Notes under the pieces: model-generated
Seen by the model: the letters and a program-made list of their open reading frames with translations, nothing else
The model's database searches: none
Told to the model about the DNA's origin: nothing
Origin: Clostridium sp.
GTDB taxonomy: Bacteria; Bacillota; Dethiobacteria; Dethiobacterales; Dethiobacteraceae
Assembly (NCBI GenBank): GCA_018335695.1
Contig: JAGXRV010000084.1
Location: 1-46,307 of the forward strand
Length of the DNA: 46,307 bases
Reading direction: 5' to 3'
Translations under genes and position numbers: made by a program
Shown here: in pieces, positions 9,359 through 18,055 of the stretch
Layout of the letters: the number at the start of each line of letters is the position of its first letter
Numbering within the stretch: the first letter of the stretch is position 1

Positions 9359-10354
9359 TTGGAGAGAGAATTGGCGCTGGAATTTGTGCGCATAACGGAA
9401 GCTGCCGCGTTGGCTGCCGGGCGTCTGATGGGCCGCGGTGATAAGGAGGCGGCGGATCAAGCTGCGGTGGACGCTATGCGAAATGTTTTTGATACTGTTG
9501 ATATTGATGGTATCGTGGTAATTGGCGAGGGGGAAATGGATGAGGCGCCCATGCTTTTTATCGGAGAAAAAGTTGGCACAGGTACTGAGCCTAACGTTGA
9601 TGTTGCAGTAGATCCGCTAGAGGGAACAAATTTGGTAGCCAAAGGCTTGCCTAATGCACTCTCTGTTGTGGCTGTGGCGCCTAGAGGCTGCCTGCTGCAT
9701 GCTCCCGATGTTTATATGGAGAAAATTGCGGTGGGGCCGCGAGCCAAAGGGTGTATTAACTTGGATGCTTCCGTTTCGGAAAACTTGCAGGCCGTGGCTT
9801 ATGCCTTAGAAAGAGAAGTACAGGATTTAACTGCGATAATTCTCGATCGGCCACGCCATGCAAAAATTATTAAAGATATTCGCGCTGCCGGCGCTCGTGT
9901 TAAACTGATCAGCGATGGTGACGTGTCAGCCGCTATTGCAACCGCCATTGATAATACCGGCGTTGATATTCTATTTGGAACCGGCGGAGCGCCCGAAGGT
10001 GTAATTGCCGCTGCTGCGTTAAAGTGTCTGGGAGGCGAGATGCAGGCACGCCTTAAACCGGAAGGAGAAGAAGAAATGGCACGGGTGAGCAAAATGATTT
10101 TGGATCCGGCCAAACTGCTTCTGCTTGATGATCTGGTATTAGGAGATGATATATTTTTTGCCGCCACAGGAATTACCGACGGCGATATGCTGCAAGGCGT
10201 GCGTTATCGCGGACGGACGGCGGAAACCCATTCTCTTGTGATGCGTGGTCGAACCGGAACAATTCGCAATATTTATGCCACTCATATTTTAGACAGAAAG
10301 CCCCGTTTTGTGGCACGGAAGGCAGGGTGCAAACAGAGTTCCAGAGATAGGTAA
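9359..10354 (+). CDS. glpX: Class II fructose-1,6-bisphosphatase
   Basis: 331 aa. Dephosphorylates fructose-1,6-bisphosphate in gluconeogenesis. Metal and phosphate motifs [15 protein letters not shown] and [16 protein letters not shown] are clear. The start is TTG with GGGGGGAG 5 nt upstream. It closes the fba-fsa-glpX operon and is followed by a terminator. In Bacillus the next genes are rho and rpmE; rho is absent here. Confidence 0.94.
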   Translation: MERELALEFVRITEAAALAAGRLMGRGDKEAADQAAVDAMRNVFDTVDIDGIVVIGEGEMDEAPMLFIGEKVGTGTEPNVDVAVDPLEGTNLVAKGLPNALSVVAVAPRGCLLHAPDVYMEKIAVGPRAKGCINLDASVSENLQAVAYALEREVQDLTAIILDRPRHAKIIKDIRAAGARVKLISDGDVSAAIATAIDNTGVDILFGTGGAPEGVIAAAALKCLGGEMQARLKPEGEEEMARVSKMILDPAKLLLLDDLVLGDDIFFAATGITDGDMLQGVRYRGRTAETHSLVMRGRTGTIRNIYATHILDRKPRFVARKAGCKQSSRDR

Positions 10355-10439
10355 GAGTGAAAATTAATAGGAAACCAAGCGAAAAGCGATAGAGGTATAA
10401 ATTTGAGCGGGAAGGGTATAACTTAGGGTATCTGCTTTT

Positions 10440-10465
10440 AAACGTTGTGGAAACACAACGTTTTT
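10440..10465 (+). terminator. Intrinsic terminator after glpX
   Basis: 10-bp stem AAACGTTGTG (10440-10449), GAAA tetraloop, CACAACGTTT (10454-10463), within a run of T. It ends only 18 nt before the endopeptidase start, so that gene either has its promoter upstream of the hairpin (making it an attenuator) or depends on read-through. Confidence 0.8.
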
Positions 10466-10483
10466 GCGTACAGAGGTGATACT

Positions 10484-11434
10484 ATGAAAAAAAGCATCAT
10501 CCCTTTCTTAACCGCTTTCCTCTTGTTCTTGTTGCCGCAGGCAGCGTGCGCCAATCTGGACCATATCTTTGCGGACGTATTGACGGAAACGCCGTCCGGG
10601 TCAAGTTTTCGTCCGGTATACATCCAACAGTTAAACAGACGGCAGATGCAGAGGCAACAAAGGACAGAAGCTGTCTTGTTGCGGCACCAGGTGCGCCGCG
10701 GTGAGACGCTTGGTTCCATTGCGCGAAAGTATGGTACAAGCGTCGAATATCTGATGCTGATTAACAATCTGACTAACCCTCACTTTATCCGGGAACGACA
10801 AATTCTAAAGCTGCTAACGGATAATACGCCTGAGCAAGCTGTCTTAACAAAAGTTACTCATACACTGCGGCGGGGAGAGACGGTTTGGGATCTTTCCCGC
10901 CGCTTTCGAGTCGGGATGGAGAGCATTCTGAAAGCCAACAATATAACTGACCCGCGCCGGATGATGCCCGGGCAAAGACTGATCATTCCGGGAGCTGCCG
11001 CAGCTACGCAGGCTTTGTCGCAACGCAGCGGCACATTGCTGGCCTCTCGAACAGATTCCAGGACAGCTTTTCTCTGGCCCACCCGAGGACAGATTTCCTC
11101 CGGATTTGGTCCGCGGTGGGGCAGTTTTCATTACGGCATTGACATCGCCGCCGTAGTCGGCACCCCCATTTTGGCTATTGCCGACGGTATGGTAACCGAT
11201 GCCGGCTGGTGGCCGGGCTTTGGCAAGATGGTGCGAATTGAACACGAAGATGGCTGGGTGTCTATCTATGGACATTCCTCGCGCATTTTTGTGGCTGCCG
11301 GACAAGAGGTTGAGACGGGAGAGAAAATTGCAACGGTAGGACGTACCGGTAATGCCACAGGTCCTCACCTGCATCTGGAGATGATTTATAATGGGGTGCA
11401 TCAAAATCCGCTAAAACATCTCCCCGCAAGGTGA
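10484..11434 (+). CDS. Secreted LysM / M23 metallo-endopeptidase
   Basis: 316 aa cell-wall hydrolase. A signal peptide (MKKSIIPFLTAFLLFLLPQA, likely cut after ACA) is followed by two LysM repeats that bind glycan strands (about 67-110, opening VRRGETLGSIARKYGTS, and 125-170, opening LRRGETVWDLSRRF). The C-terminal peptidase M23 domain has zinc motifs HYGID and GPHLHLE plus YGHSS. I start at the ATG at 10484 with AGAGGTG upstream. Substrate is presumably peptide cross-bridges in peptidoglycan. It lies between glpX and rpmE, where rho is found in Bacillus. Confidence 0.93.
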   Translation: MKKSIIPFLTAFLLFLLPQAACANLDHIFADVLTETPSGSSFRPVYIQQLNRRQMQRQQRTEAVLLRHQVRRGETLGSIARKYGTSVEYLMLINNLTNPHFIRERQILKLLTDNTPEQAVLTKVTHTLRRGETVWDLSRRFRVGMESILKANNITDPRRMMPGQRLIIPGAAAATQALSQRSGTLLASRTDSRTAFLWPTRGQISSGFGPRWGSFHYGIDIAAVVGTPILAIADGMVTDAGWWPGFGKMVRIEHEDGWVSIYGHSSRIFVAAGQEVETGEKIATVGRTGNATGPHLHLEMIYNGVHQNPLKHLPAR

Positions 11435-11452
11435 AATTTGAAAATGAGAAGC

Positions 11453-12751
11453 CTATATTCTATCTTTCAGTATATACTTTGTATTCTTACCTCTGCCGAC
11501 AGTTTGTAAGATGCCTTTCTGCACCATGGCCCTGAGAAGTCTTCCCGACATGGTCTGCGATATATTAAGTTTCATTTCGACGTCCTTTCGTTTAATCTTT
11601 CCTGTGTGTCTCGCAAGTTCTATTATGCGTTTCTCATCTGACGTCGGAGCCTCATTCTTCGTTTGTTTGTTCTGATTCGGCAATGAAATCTTGAATGCGT
11701 TATCAGTAACATTAATCTCAGGCTGTATTGCATAGTTCTTATAGCTGTCCAGGATTTTCGGCACTCCCGTGCCGTAAGCCTCAATAAGCGTCAGACGGTA
11801 AAAAATATTAGCCAATCTTTCGTTGCGTGTTACCGATACGCCAAGCATGATATCCGAAAAAGTAATGCCCTTAACCAGGCCTCCCACGGATATAAATTCA
11901 ATGCGGTTGTCAAAGATGCTAATAAGCGTGCTTGCACTGTAAGCGTAATCTCTGTGCACCAAAGCATTGAGCAACGCTTCGCGCAACGCTTCCTCGGGAT
12001 AGTCCTTCTTGTCGGAACGGTATAAACCTGAAAATTCCGCCCGTACCCGGTTGTATTGTGAAATATAAGTAAAAACATCATTTAGCTGTTTTAAAAGCGA
12101 TCCGCTGAATTCCCGCCGGTCACTGAAAACCGATTTATCGGTTCCCTCAAATACGGCAGCTTTTATTGTATGAACACACTGATCCGACAGCAACAGGGCA
12201 AGATTCGTATAAATACCATCTTCATTGACGAGGTGTAAGGTTTTTAGATAACCTTCGCCAAAGGGCACGCCTCGAGTCTTAAACTCCTGTGCCGCCGCCT
12301 CAAAGGTTAACTCCTGATTCAGCGAGCGCATTTCCTCATAACTGTCTCCATCTGTCTCCATAATCATATGACGTATAGCGCGTTCCGTCGCAGGGACTGA
12401 CGACGCTCCCTGCCGGACAAAAACGCCCTCCGGACGCAATCCTTTGCTTTGCAGATAATAAGGACATTCGGTGCCTTTCTGAACGGTCACTTTTATGATG
12501 TCCTTTCCCTGTTCTTTTTCTTGCGCATAAGAAACAAACATAGTAACGTCCGGCTTGATTGCATCTCTGATCATATTAGATAATCTCAACATCTCGCTGC
12601 TAATTTCTTCTATGCCTGCAACTGAGCCGTCATCATCCACTCCGATATAGATCGTACCACCTTCAGAGTTTGCAAATGCAATGACTGTTTTGCGAATATC
12701 ATCTACAATCTGACGTTTAAGCTCAACTGTTAAACCCTCTTTAAGCCTCAT
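11453..12751 (-). CDS. AlbA_2 / Schlafen-type putative transcriptional regulator
   Basis: 432 aa. N-terminal AlbA_2 (SLFN) domain (about 1-125: VELKRQ, IAFANSEGGTIYIGVDDDG), middle ATP-binding HATPase_c_4-like domain (about 255-345: EALREALLNALVHRDY, DNRIEFISVGGL, YGTGVPKI), and a C-terminal winged helix (about 370-432). Proteins with this build are annotated as DNA-binding regulators or ATP-dependent helicase-like; function is poorly known. AAGGGGG lies 8 nt before the ATG. It is an isolated minus-strand gene in an otherwise conserved plus-strand block, which suggests acquisition. A palindrome over its promoter points to autoregulation. Confidence 0.82.
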   Translation of the reverse strand: MRLKEGLTVELKRQIVDDIRKTVIAFANSEGGTIYIGVDDDGSVAGIEEISSEMLRLSNMIRDAIKPDVTMFVSYAQEKEQGKDIIKVTVQKGTECPYYLQSKGLRPEGVFVRQGASSVPATERAIRHMIMETDGDSYEEMRSLNQELTFEAAAQEFKTRGVPFGEGYLKTLHLVNEDGIYTNLALLLSDQCVHTIKAAVFEGTDKSVFSDRREFSGSLLKQLNDVFTYISQYNRVRAEFSGLYRSDKKDYPEEALREALLNALVHRDYAYSASTLISIFDNRIEFISVGGLVKGITFSDIMLGVSVTRNERLANIFYRLTLIEAYGTGVPKILDSYKNYAIQPEINVTDNAFKISLPNQNKQTKNEAPTSDEKRIIELARHTGKIKRKDVEMKLNISQTMSGRLLRAMVQKGILQTVGRGKNTKYILKDRI

Positions 12752-12774
12752 GGAAAAGACCCCCTTGTTGATTC

Positions 12775-12823
12775 TAACACTATACTAACACATTCTAACC
12801 ATTCTAGTCAACGAATAGTGTTA
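12775..12823 (-). promoter_or_regulatory. Promoter of the AlbA_2 gene with overlapping inverted repeat (candidate operator)
   Basis: On the minus strand: TTGACT (12806-12811), 18 nt spacer, TAGTAT (12782-12787). A perfect 9-bp inverted repeat TAACACTAT (12775-12783) / ATAGTGTTA (12815-12823) brackets it, one arm touching the -10 and the other just upstream of the -35. Confidence 0.6.
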
Positions 12824-12851
12824 ATAAATTCTGCGTCCGTTCATAAAAACT

Positions 12852-12873
12852 CGGCAGTGCTATTGCACTGCCG
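12852..12873 (-). terminator. Hairpin with leftward T-run; overlaps rpmE promoter
   Basis: 9-bp stem CGGCAGTGC/GCACTGCCG with a 4-nt loop. Read on the minus strand it is followed by AGTTTTT, so it could stop leftward transcription. On the plus strand it contains the rpmE -35 box. Confidence 0.55.
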
Positions 12874-12891
12874 ACAACGTTATGCTATCAT
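12863..12891 (+). promoter_or_regulatory. Promoter of rpmE
   Basis: TTGCAC (12863-12868), 17 nt spacer, TATCAT (12886-12891), about 40 nt before the rpmE start codon. Confidence 0.65.
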
Positions 12892-12932
12892 AATACGTGT
12901 GGATTTTGATGGCAGAAAGAGGTGAACACTTA

Positions 12933-13130
12933 ATGAAAGAAAAGATTCATCCAAAATATGAAAAAGCTACTGTTTCTTGCGCTTGTGGAACTTCTTTTGA
13001 GACCGGCTCCACAAGAAAAGAACTGAAGGTGGATATTTGCTCCAAGTGTCATCCATTTTTTACAGGCAAACAGAAGTTTATTGACACCGGCGGACGGGTG
13101 GAACGCTTTAAGCGCAAGTATGGCATGTAA
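12933..13130 (+). CDS. rpmE: 50S ribosomal protein L31 (zinc-binding form)
   Basis: 65 aa. [19 protein letters not shown] is the standard start of L31. The CxC (Cys16, Cys18) and CSKC pair (Cys37, Cys40) mark the zinc-containing version. AAAGAGGTG lies 8 nt before the ATG at 12933, which I prefer to the in-frame GTG further upstream. Closed by its own terminator. Confidence 0.97.
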   Translation: MKEKIHPKYEKATVSCACGTSFETGSTRKELKVDICSKCHPFFTGKQKFIDTGGRVERFKRKYGM

Positions 13131-13163
13131 TAAATGCGTATAGTTTCCTGCGCAATAAGTAAA

Positions 13164-13189
13164 GGCAGCGTTTGACGCTGCTCTTTTTT
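13164..13189 (+). terminator. Intrinsic terminator after rpmE
   Basis: GCAGCG (13165-13170), loop TTTGA, CGCTGC (13176-13181), followed by CTTTTTTT. Confidence 0.88.
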
Positions 13190-13255
13190 TAGCATACCTA
13201 AGAAGCAGTTGCGCAAGCTAAGTTGCGCGGCTGCTTGCCAGCATGGAGGTAGAAT

Positions 13256-14125
13256 ATGTTTGCATCGTCTAAAGTGGGAGGGCAAGCGGTCATTGAAGGT
13301 GTGATGATGCGCCATATGAACCGCATGGCTATTGCGGTGCGCAAGCCGGATCGGGAAATTTTCATTCATCAGGAAACGCTTTTTCCCGCAGGGCAGAAAT
13401 ATCCACTGCTAAAACTACCGGTTTTGCGCGGGGTAGTAGCTTTTGTGGAAGCTCTGATTATAGGTGCGCGTTCTTTAACGATTTCCGCTAATCAAGCGCT
13501 GCCCGAGGAAGAAGAAGAGCTGACCGGCTGGCAGATGACGCTTACTATTTTGGCGTCTCTTGCTCTGGGCATTTCCCTGTTCTTTTTTTTACCCACTGTG
13601 CTTGTGCGGCTGTTGGCCGGCAATATTACTACCCAGCCGCTCTTGTTGAACCTGCTGGAAGGTGGCGTGCGGATTAGCATTTTCCTGAGCTATATTATTA
13701 TTATTTCGCGATTTGGAGATATCCGGCGTGTTTTTCAGTATCACGGTGCCGAGCATAAAGTTATTTCCTGTTATGAGGCGGGAGAAGAGCTGACGGTGGA
13801 GAATGCGCGCAAATATTCTTCTTTGCACAGCCGTTGCGGTACCAGCTTTATGCTCTTGGTGATGGCGGTAAGTATTCTGCTCTTCTCATTTTTTGGTTGG
13901 CCGGGAATGGTGCAGCGTTTGATTTTGCGCTTGTCGCTACTGCCCTTGGTTGCCGGAATTTCTTATGAAATTATTCAGTTAGCCGGACGGTATCGCTTTT
14001 TTTGTTACCTGACAGCCCCTGGTTTGTGGCTGCAGCGACTTACTACCAGCGAGCCTGATGATCGTCAGTTGGAGGTAGCGGTGCGCGCGCTCCAGACAGT
14101 TTTGCGGCAAGAAGCTGAGGTGTGA
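13256..14125 (+). CDS. YqhQ-family (DUF1385) membrane protein
   Basis: 289 aa. The family opening [12 protein letters not shown] is at residues 6-17, and the conserved [16 protein letters not shown] segment with HSRCGTSF marks DUF1385. Hydrophobic segments at about 97-120, 130-150, 200-220 and 225-245 make it a multi-pass membrane protein. Biochemical role unknown. It commonly stands next to rpmE and prfA in Clostridia, as here (prfA starts 4 nt after its stop, so coupled translation). GGAGGT precedes the ATG. Confidence 0.9.
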   Translation: MFASSKVGGQAVIEGVMMRHMNRMAIAVRKPDREIFIHQETLFPAGQKYPLLKLPVLRGVVAFVEALIIGARSLTISANQALPEEEEELTGWQMTLTILASLALGISLFFFLPTVLVRLLAGNITTQPLLLNLLEGGVRISIFLSYIIIISRFGDIRRVFQYHGAEHKVISCYEAGEELTVENARKYSSLHSRCGTSFMLLVMAVSILLFSFFGWPGMVQRLILRLSLLPLVAGISYEIIQLAGRYRFFCYLTAPGLWLQRLTTSEPDDRQLEVAVRALQTVLRQEAEV

Positions 14126-14129
14126 TGTT

Positions 14130-15200
14130 ATGTTTGAAAAGTTACAGGCAATCGAAGACCGTTACCAGGAGTTGGAGCAGTCCATCAGTGACCCGGGGAT
14201 AATCTCCCGTCAGAGCGAATGGCGTAAGCTAACGAAAGAGCATGCCCGCATCAGCGAGATTGTCGCCGCATATCGCCAATATAAAGTGGTGGAACAGGAG
14301 TTGCGTGAGGCAAAAGAAATGTTGCGTGAAGGTGCGGAGGAAGAAATGAGCCGTTTCCTAAAAGAGGAAGTGGAAATAAACTCCGTAAAGAAAGAGGAGC
14401 TCGCCCAAAAGCTGAGAGTGTTGTTGCTGCCGCGTGATCCTAATGATGAAAAAAATGTCATTGTGGAAGTGCGAGCCGGGACAGGCGGCGAGGAAGCGGC
14501 TTTATTTGCCGGGGATCTCTTGCGGATGTATACGCGCTATGCCGAGCGTCAGGGCTGGAAAACGGAAATACTTAGCACCAGCGCTACTGATATCGGCGGT
14601 TTTAGAGAAGTAGTATTTGCTATCGAAGGAAGCGGCGCCTATAGCCGCCTAAAATACGAGAGCGGTGTCCACCGTGTACAGCGTGTGCCGGCTACGGAAT
14701 CAGGCGGGCGCATTCATACATCGGCTGCTACCGTAGCCGTTTTGCCGGAAGCTGAGGAAGTGGAAGTTGAAATTAATGCAAATGATGTGCGGATTGATGT
14801 GTTCTGCTCCTCGGGACCCGGAGGGCAGAGTGTAAATACTACACAATCAGCAGTCAGGATTACTCATTTGCCTTCCGGCATTGTAGTCTCCTGTCAGGAT
14901 GAAAAGTCTCAGCACAAAAATAAAGATAAAGCGATGCGAGTTCTGCGTGCGCGTCTTTTCGAAAAAGCACAGGAAGAACAGGCCGCGGAGACTGCACAGG
15001 CGAGGAAGTCCCAAGTGGGCAGCGGGGATCGCAGTGAAAGAATCCGCACTTATAACTTTCCCCAGGGCAGAGTTTCTGACCATCGCATCGGCATGACGCT
15101 CTACAAACTGGAATATTTTCTGGATGGCGATATTAACGAGATGATAGACGCTCTTAACACCAGCGCGCAAGCGGAGCTGCTAAAGAAGGTGGATGCGTGA
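14130..15200 (+). CDS. prfA: Peptide chain release factor 1
   Basis: 356 aa. Reads UAA/UAG in the ribosomal A site and triggers peptide release. The stop-codon reading tripeptide is PAT (187-189), which distinguishes RF1 from RF2 (SPF), and the catalytic GGQ loop is at 231-233 in [12 protein letters not shown]. Followed directly by prmC, the methyltransferase that modifies this GGQ glutamine; the two genes overlap by 4 nt. Confidence 0.98.
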   Translation: MFEKLQAIEDRYQELEQSISDPGIISRQSEWRKLTKEHARISEIVAAYRQYKVVEQELREAKEMLREGAEEEMSRFLKEEVEINSVKKEELAQKLRVLLLPRDPNDEKNVIVEVRAGTGGEEAALFAGDLLRMYTRYAERQGWKTEILSTSATDIGGFREVVFAIEGSGAYSRLKYESGVHRVQRVPATESGGRIHTSAATVAVLPEAEEVEVEINANDVRIDVFCSSGPGGQSVNTTQSAVRITHLPSGIVVSCQDEKSQHKNKDKAMRVLRARLFEKAQEEQAAETAQARKSQVGSGDRSERIRTYNFPQGRVSDHRIGMTLYKLEYFLDGDINEMIDALNTSAQAELLKKVDA

Positions 15201-16057
15201 GCAGTACAATCAAAGAAGCCCTGCGCAGGGCTTCTTTTTGCTTGAAACAAGCCGGTTGCGGCAACCCCAACGGCGAGGCGGAGGCGCTGTTAACCGCCAG
15301 TTTGGGAGTAACGAGAGCATGGCTCTATGCCCATGGGGAGGAAAAGCCTGAAGCCGCGGAGTTGAAGCATTATTTCGCCTTGGTGGCAAGGCGAGCCGCC
15401 AGCGAACCGTATGCTTATTTAGCAGGCGAAAAAGAATTTATGAGTTTATCGTTTCTTGTGACGCCGGCTGTGTTAATCCCACGTCCCGAAACGGAGCTTT
15501 TGGTTGAGACGGCAGTGCGTGAATTAAAAGGCAGAGAAAATTTGCGCATCCTTGACGTGGGGACCGGCAGCGGAGCAGTGGCCGTCAGTATAGCCGTGTT
15601 TTTACCGGAGTCAGAAGTAGTGGCCGTGGACATTTCTCCTGCTGCTTTGAATGTTGCGATGCAAAATGCCGCTCGCCACAACGTAACTGACAGGGTACGC
15701 TTTCTGGCGGGAGATTTGTACGCGCCGGTAAGCAGGGAAAGGTTTGATGTTGTAGTTAGCAATCCGCCTTATATTTCTTTAACAGAGATAGAAACGCTGG
15801 AGCGGGATGTCAAAGATTATGAGCCTCGGTTGGCTTTAAACGGCGGTTCTGACGGGCTTGACTTTTACCGGCGCTTGACGGCTGAATTAGCTGTGCTTGC
15901 CGCCCCTCCTGCCCTGCTGCTCTTTGAGGTCGGCTGCAGGCAGTCTGAGGCTGTAGCCGACCTCTGCTCTGCCGCCGGCTATAAAAGCATTAGCCTGTTT
16001 AACGATTTGGCCAGCATCCCCCGCATTGTCCTGGCTAAGCAGACAGTGACGGCTTGA
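15197..16057 (+). CDS. prmC: Release factor glutamine methyltransferase
   Basis: 286 aa. Methylates the Gln of the GGQ motif in release factors using S-adenosylmethionine. AdoMet motif DVGTGSG (about 120-126) and the substrate-glutamine NPPY motif (189-192) are clear, after an N-terminal helical domain. GTG start overlapping the prfA stop (GTGA). Confidence 0.96.
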   Translation: MSSTIKEALRRASFCLKQAGCGNPNGEAEALLTASLGVTRAWLYAHGEEKPEAAELKHYFALVARRAASEPYAYLAGEKEFMSLSFLVTPAVLIPRPETELLVETAVRELKGRENLRILDVGTGSGAVAVSIAVFLPESEVVAVDISPAALNVAMQNAARHNVTDRVRFLAGDLYAPVSRERFDVVVSNPPYISLTEIETLERDVKDYEPRLALNGGSDGLDFYRRLTAELAVLAAPPALLLFEVGCRQSEAVADLCSAAGYKSISLFNDLASIPRIVLAKQTVTA

Positions 16058-16072
16058 CTTTTATTTGCCGCT

Positions 16073-16492
16073 TCATTTTAGTGCTTGTCCGGTGGAGGCG
16101 ATGGTTAGCTGGCCATGCTTGACTCCTTTTACACCCACAAGACGATCTGCCACCTCCCGTACTTTGCCGGCCGGTCCTTTAATTACCAGCACTTCCAGGC
16201 AGTTGTGGTGATCCAAGTGGACGTGGGTGGTTGTGAGAAACAGCTCATGCCAGTTATGCTGCAGCTCAGTGAGCAGATGACTGAGTCCTCGCACATGGTG
16301 GTCATAAACCAATGTAATAGTGCCTGCCACTTCCTGGTTTTCGTCTTCCCACTCCATTTCCACCAGCCGGTTGCGAATCAGATCGCGCACTGCCTCGGAA
16401 CGGTTAGCATAGCCGCGGGCAACAATTTTTTTGTCAAACATTTTCAGTAACTGCTCATTCATTGAAACGCCAAAACGAACCAGTTCTGTCAC
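16073..16492 (-). CDS. nikR: Nickel-responsive transcriptional regulator NikR
   Basis: 139 aa. N-terminal ribbon-helix-helix DNA-binding domain (VRFGVSMNEQLLKMFD, RSEAVRDLIR) and C-terminal ACT-like nickel-binding domain. All four high-affinity nickel ligands known from E. coli NikR are present with an offset of three: His79, His90, His92, Cys98 (THVHLDHHNCLEV). GTG start with AGAGGGGGG upstream. It converges on prmC. Nickel-related larE and larC lie 4-6 kb away, but I found no NikR-type operator in the window. Confidence 0.95.
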   Translation of the reverse strand: MTELVRFGVSMNEQLLKMFDKKIVARGYANRSEAVRDLIRNRLVEMEWEDENQEVAGTITLVYDHHVRGLSHLLTELQHNWHELFLTTTHVHLDHHNCLEVLVIKGPAGKVREVADRLVGVKGVKHGQLTIASTGQALK

Positions 16493-16574
16493 CGGTTAGC
16501 CCCCCTCTTAACAATCTGCATCACTAGTTTCTCCGAAAAGCAAGCAAATTCCTTTAGATAGACTTGATTTCCCG

Positions 16575-16602
16575 CACGCCCGATAAAAAGGCGTGTTTTT
16601 TT
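16575..16602 (+). terminator. Plus-strand terminator downstream of the antisense nikR gene
   Basis: CACGCC (16575-16580), 9-nt loop, GGCGTG (16590-16595), then TTTTTTT. There is no plus-strand gene just upstream. It may end prmC transcripts that run antisense through nikR, or insulate sigG. Confidence 0.75.
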
Positions 16603-16628
16603 GTTATAAAGAAATTCTCTTCTCTTTG

Positions 16629-16658
16629 GTTTAGAGCATGTAAATTTTGGCAATAATA
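16629..16658 (+). promoter_or_regulatory. Candidate SigF/SigG-type promoter of sigG-spoIIR
   Basis: GTTTA (16629-16633), exactly 15 nt spacer, GGCAATAATA (16649-16658). This fits the forespore consensus GYWTA-N15-GGNNANAHTR at all specified positions. It lies 25 nt before the sigG start codon, at a plausible distance, and matches the known SigF control of sigG. Confidence 0.7.
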
Positions 16659-16683
16659 GGGATTAGGAAGTTGAGGGGGGAAG

Positions 16684-17493
16684 ATGATGCAGCTTAAAAA
16701 GGTTAATCTTAGCGGAGTTAATACACATAAATTACCCGTTCTTTCTGCTGCACGGATAAAAGAACTGTTTGGCAAAAAGGCAGAGGGAGATAAGGATGTA
16801 CGCCAAGAGCTGATTAACGGCAATTTGCGTCTTGTGTTGAGCATCCTCCAGCGCTTTAAAAACCGCGGTGAAAACCTTGATGATCTTTTCCAGGTGGGTT
16901 GCATCGGCTTGATAAAAGCTGTTGACAATTTTTCGCTGGAGCATAATGTCAACTTCTCGACTTATGCGGTGCCAATGATTATCGGGGAAATCAGACGTTA
17001 TCTGCGTGACAATAGTGCGCTGCGGGTTAGCAGGTCATTAAAAATGTTGGCTCAAAAAGCGCAACAAGTACGGGAAAAATTAACCGGCAAGCTGTTGCGT
17101 GAGCCGACTGTCTATGAGATTGCTCAGGAGTTAGGCGTGACACCTGAAGAGGTGGCATTTGCCTACCAAACTTTAAGTGAGCCAATTTCGTTGCACGACC
17201 CGGTGTTTCAGGATGCCGGCGAGCCAATCTATGTCTTAGATTCGCTAAGTGATAAGTTTTGCAGCGCCGAGTCGTGGTTGGAAGAGTTGAGTTTGCGCCA
17301 AGCGTTGGCAAATTTAACTAAAAGGGAGCGCAAAATTTTAGAGGATCGTTTTTTTAACGGTAGAACCCAGACGGAGATTTCAGTTGAAATCGGCATTTCA
17401 CAGGCACAAGTTTCCCGGATAGAAAAGGGAGCGCTCCTGAAGGTGCGCCGTTGCCTGCAAGAGCAAGGAGGCAAAGAAAATGCAGAGGCGTAA
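16684..17493 (+). CDS. sigG: RNA polymerase sporulation sigma factor SigG
   Basis: 269 aa sigma-70 family factor for late forespore transcription. It shows the SigG-specific N-terminal motif SGVNTHKLPVL, region 2 (NGNLRLVLSILQRF, DLFQVGCIGLIKAVDNF, FSTYAVPMIIGEIRRYLRDN), region 3, and region 4 with the helix-turn-helix TQTEISVEIGISQAQVSRIEKGAL. Two in-frame ATGs are adjacent; TTGAGGGGGG lies just upstream. Unlike Bacillus, sigE does not precede it; spoIIR follows with overlapping reading frames. Confidence 0.95.
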   Translation: MMQLKKVNLSGVNTHKLPVLSAARIKELFGKKAEGDKDVRQELINGNLRLVLSILQRFKNRGENLDDLFQVGCIGLIKAVDNFSLEHNVNFSTYAVPMIIGEIRRYLRDNSALRVSRSLKMLAQKAQQVREKLTGKLLREPTVYEIAQELGVTPEEVAFAYQTLSEPISLHDPVFQDAGEPIYVLDSLSDKFCSAESWLEELSLRQALANLTKRERKILEDRFFNGRTQTEISVEIGISQAQVSRIEKGALLKVRRCLQEQGGKENAEA

Positions 17494-18055
17494 TATATTG
17501 TCGGTTGTTCTTGCCGGAACGCTGGTTCTCACAGCCTTAACTTTCCCGGTGCCTAAAGGTGAGGAAACGGCTGAGGATTTTCTGCGGCTGCACGTTCGAG
17601 CACATAGTGACGCTACATCCGACCAGTTTTTGAAGTATCAGGTACGGGATGCAGTTTTGACAGTCTTAGCAAGTCACTTGGCGGCGGCCGACAATTTGCA
17701 CACAGCCGGCGCAAAGGTGGATCAGTCACTGCCGGAGGTAATTTTTGCAGCGGAGCAGGTTGTCAGGCGGGCCGGCTATGATTATACGGTTAGTGCCTCC
17801 CTCGGTGAGGCTGATTTTCCCACACGGCTTTACGGCGGCCAAGTTTACCGGGCAGGCCGCTATCAGGCGCTGCAGATTTATCTAGGCGAAGGGCTCGGCA
17901 AAAACTGGTGGTGCGTTTTATTTCCGCCACTCTGCTTTGTGAGCGTGGCCTCAGATCAAGAAATGCCTCAGCCTGGTCAGGCGGTCGTTCCGCCGCCTGC
18001 CAGATCGCGCATCATTGAATGGTGGCGGCAGTTTAGCGCCATGCCCTCACCCTAA
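17480..18055 (+). CDS. spoIIR: Stage II sporulation protein R
   Basis: 191 aa secreted forespore signal that activates the SpoIIGA protease for pro-SigE processing in the mother cell. N-terminal signal anchor (about 5-25), FLRLHVRAHSD motif, and the conserved NWWCVLFPPLCF block. It overlaps sigG by 14 nt, so translation is probably coupled. Odd: the last residues MPSP and the stop codon lie inside a GC-rich repeat (CCCTCACCCTAACCCTC) that continues downstream, so the original C-terminus seems to have been replaced. Confidence 0.94.
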   Translation: MQRRNILSVVLAGTLVLTALTFPVPKGEETAEDFLRLHVRAHSDATSDQFLKYQVRDAVLTVLASHLAAADNLHTAGAKVDQSLPEVIFAAEQVVRRAGYDYTVSASLGEADFPTRLYGGQVYRAGRYQALQIYLGEGLGKNWWCVLFPPLCFVSVASDQEMPQPGQAVVPPPARSRIIEWWRQFSAMPSP

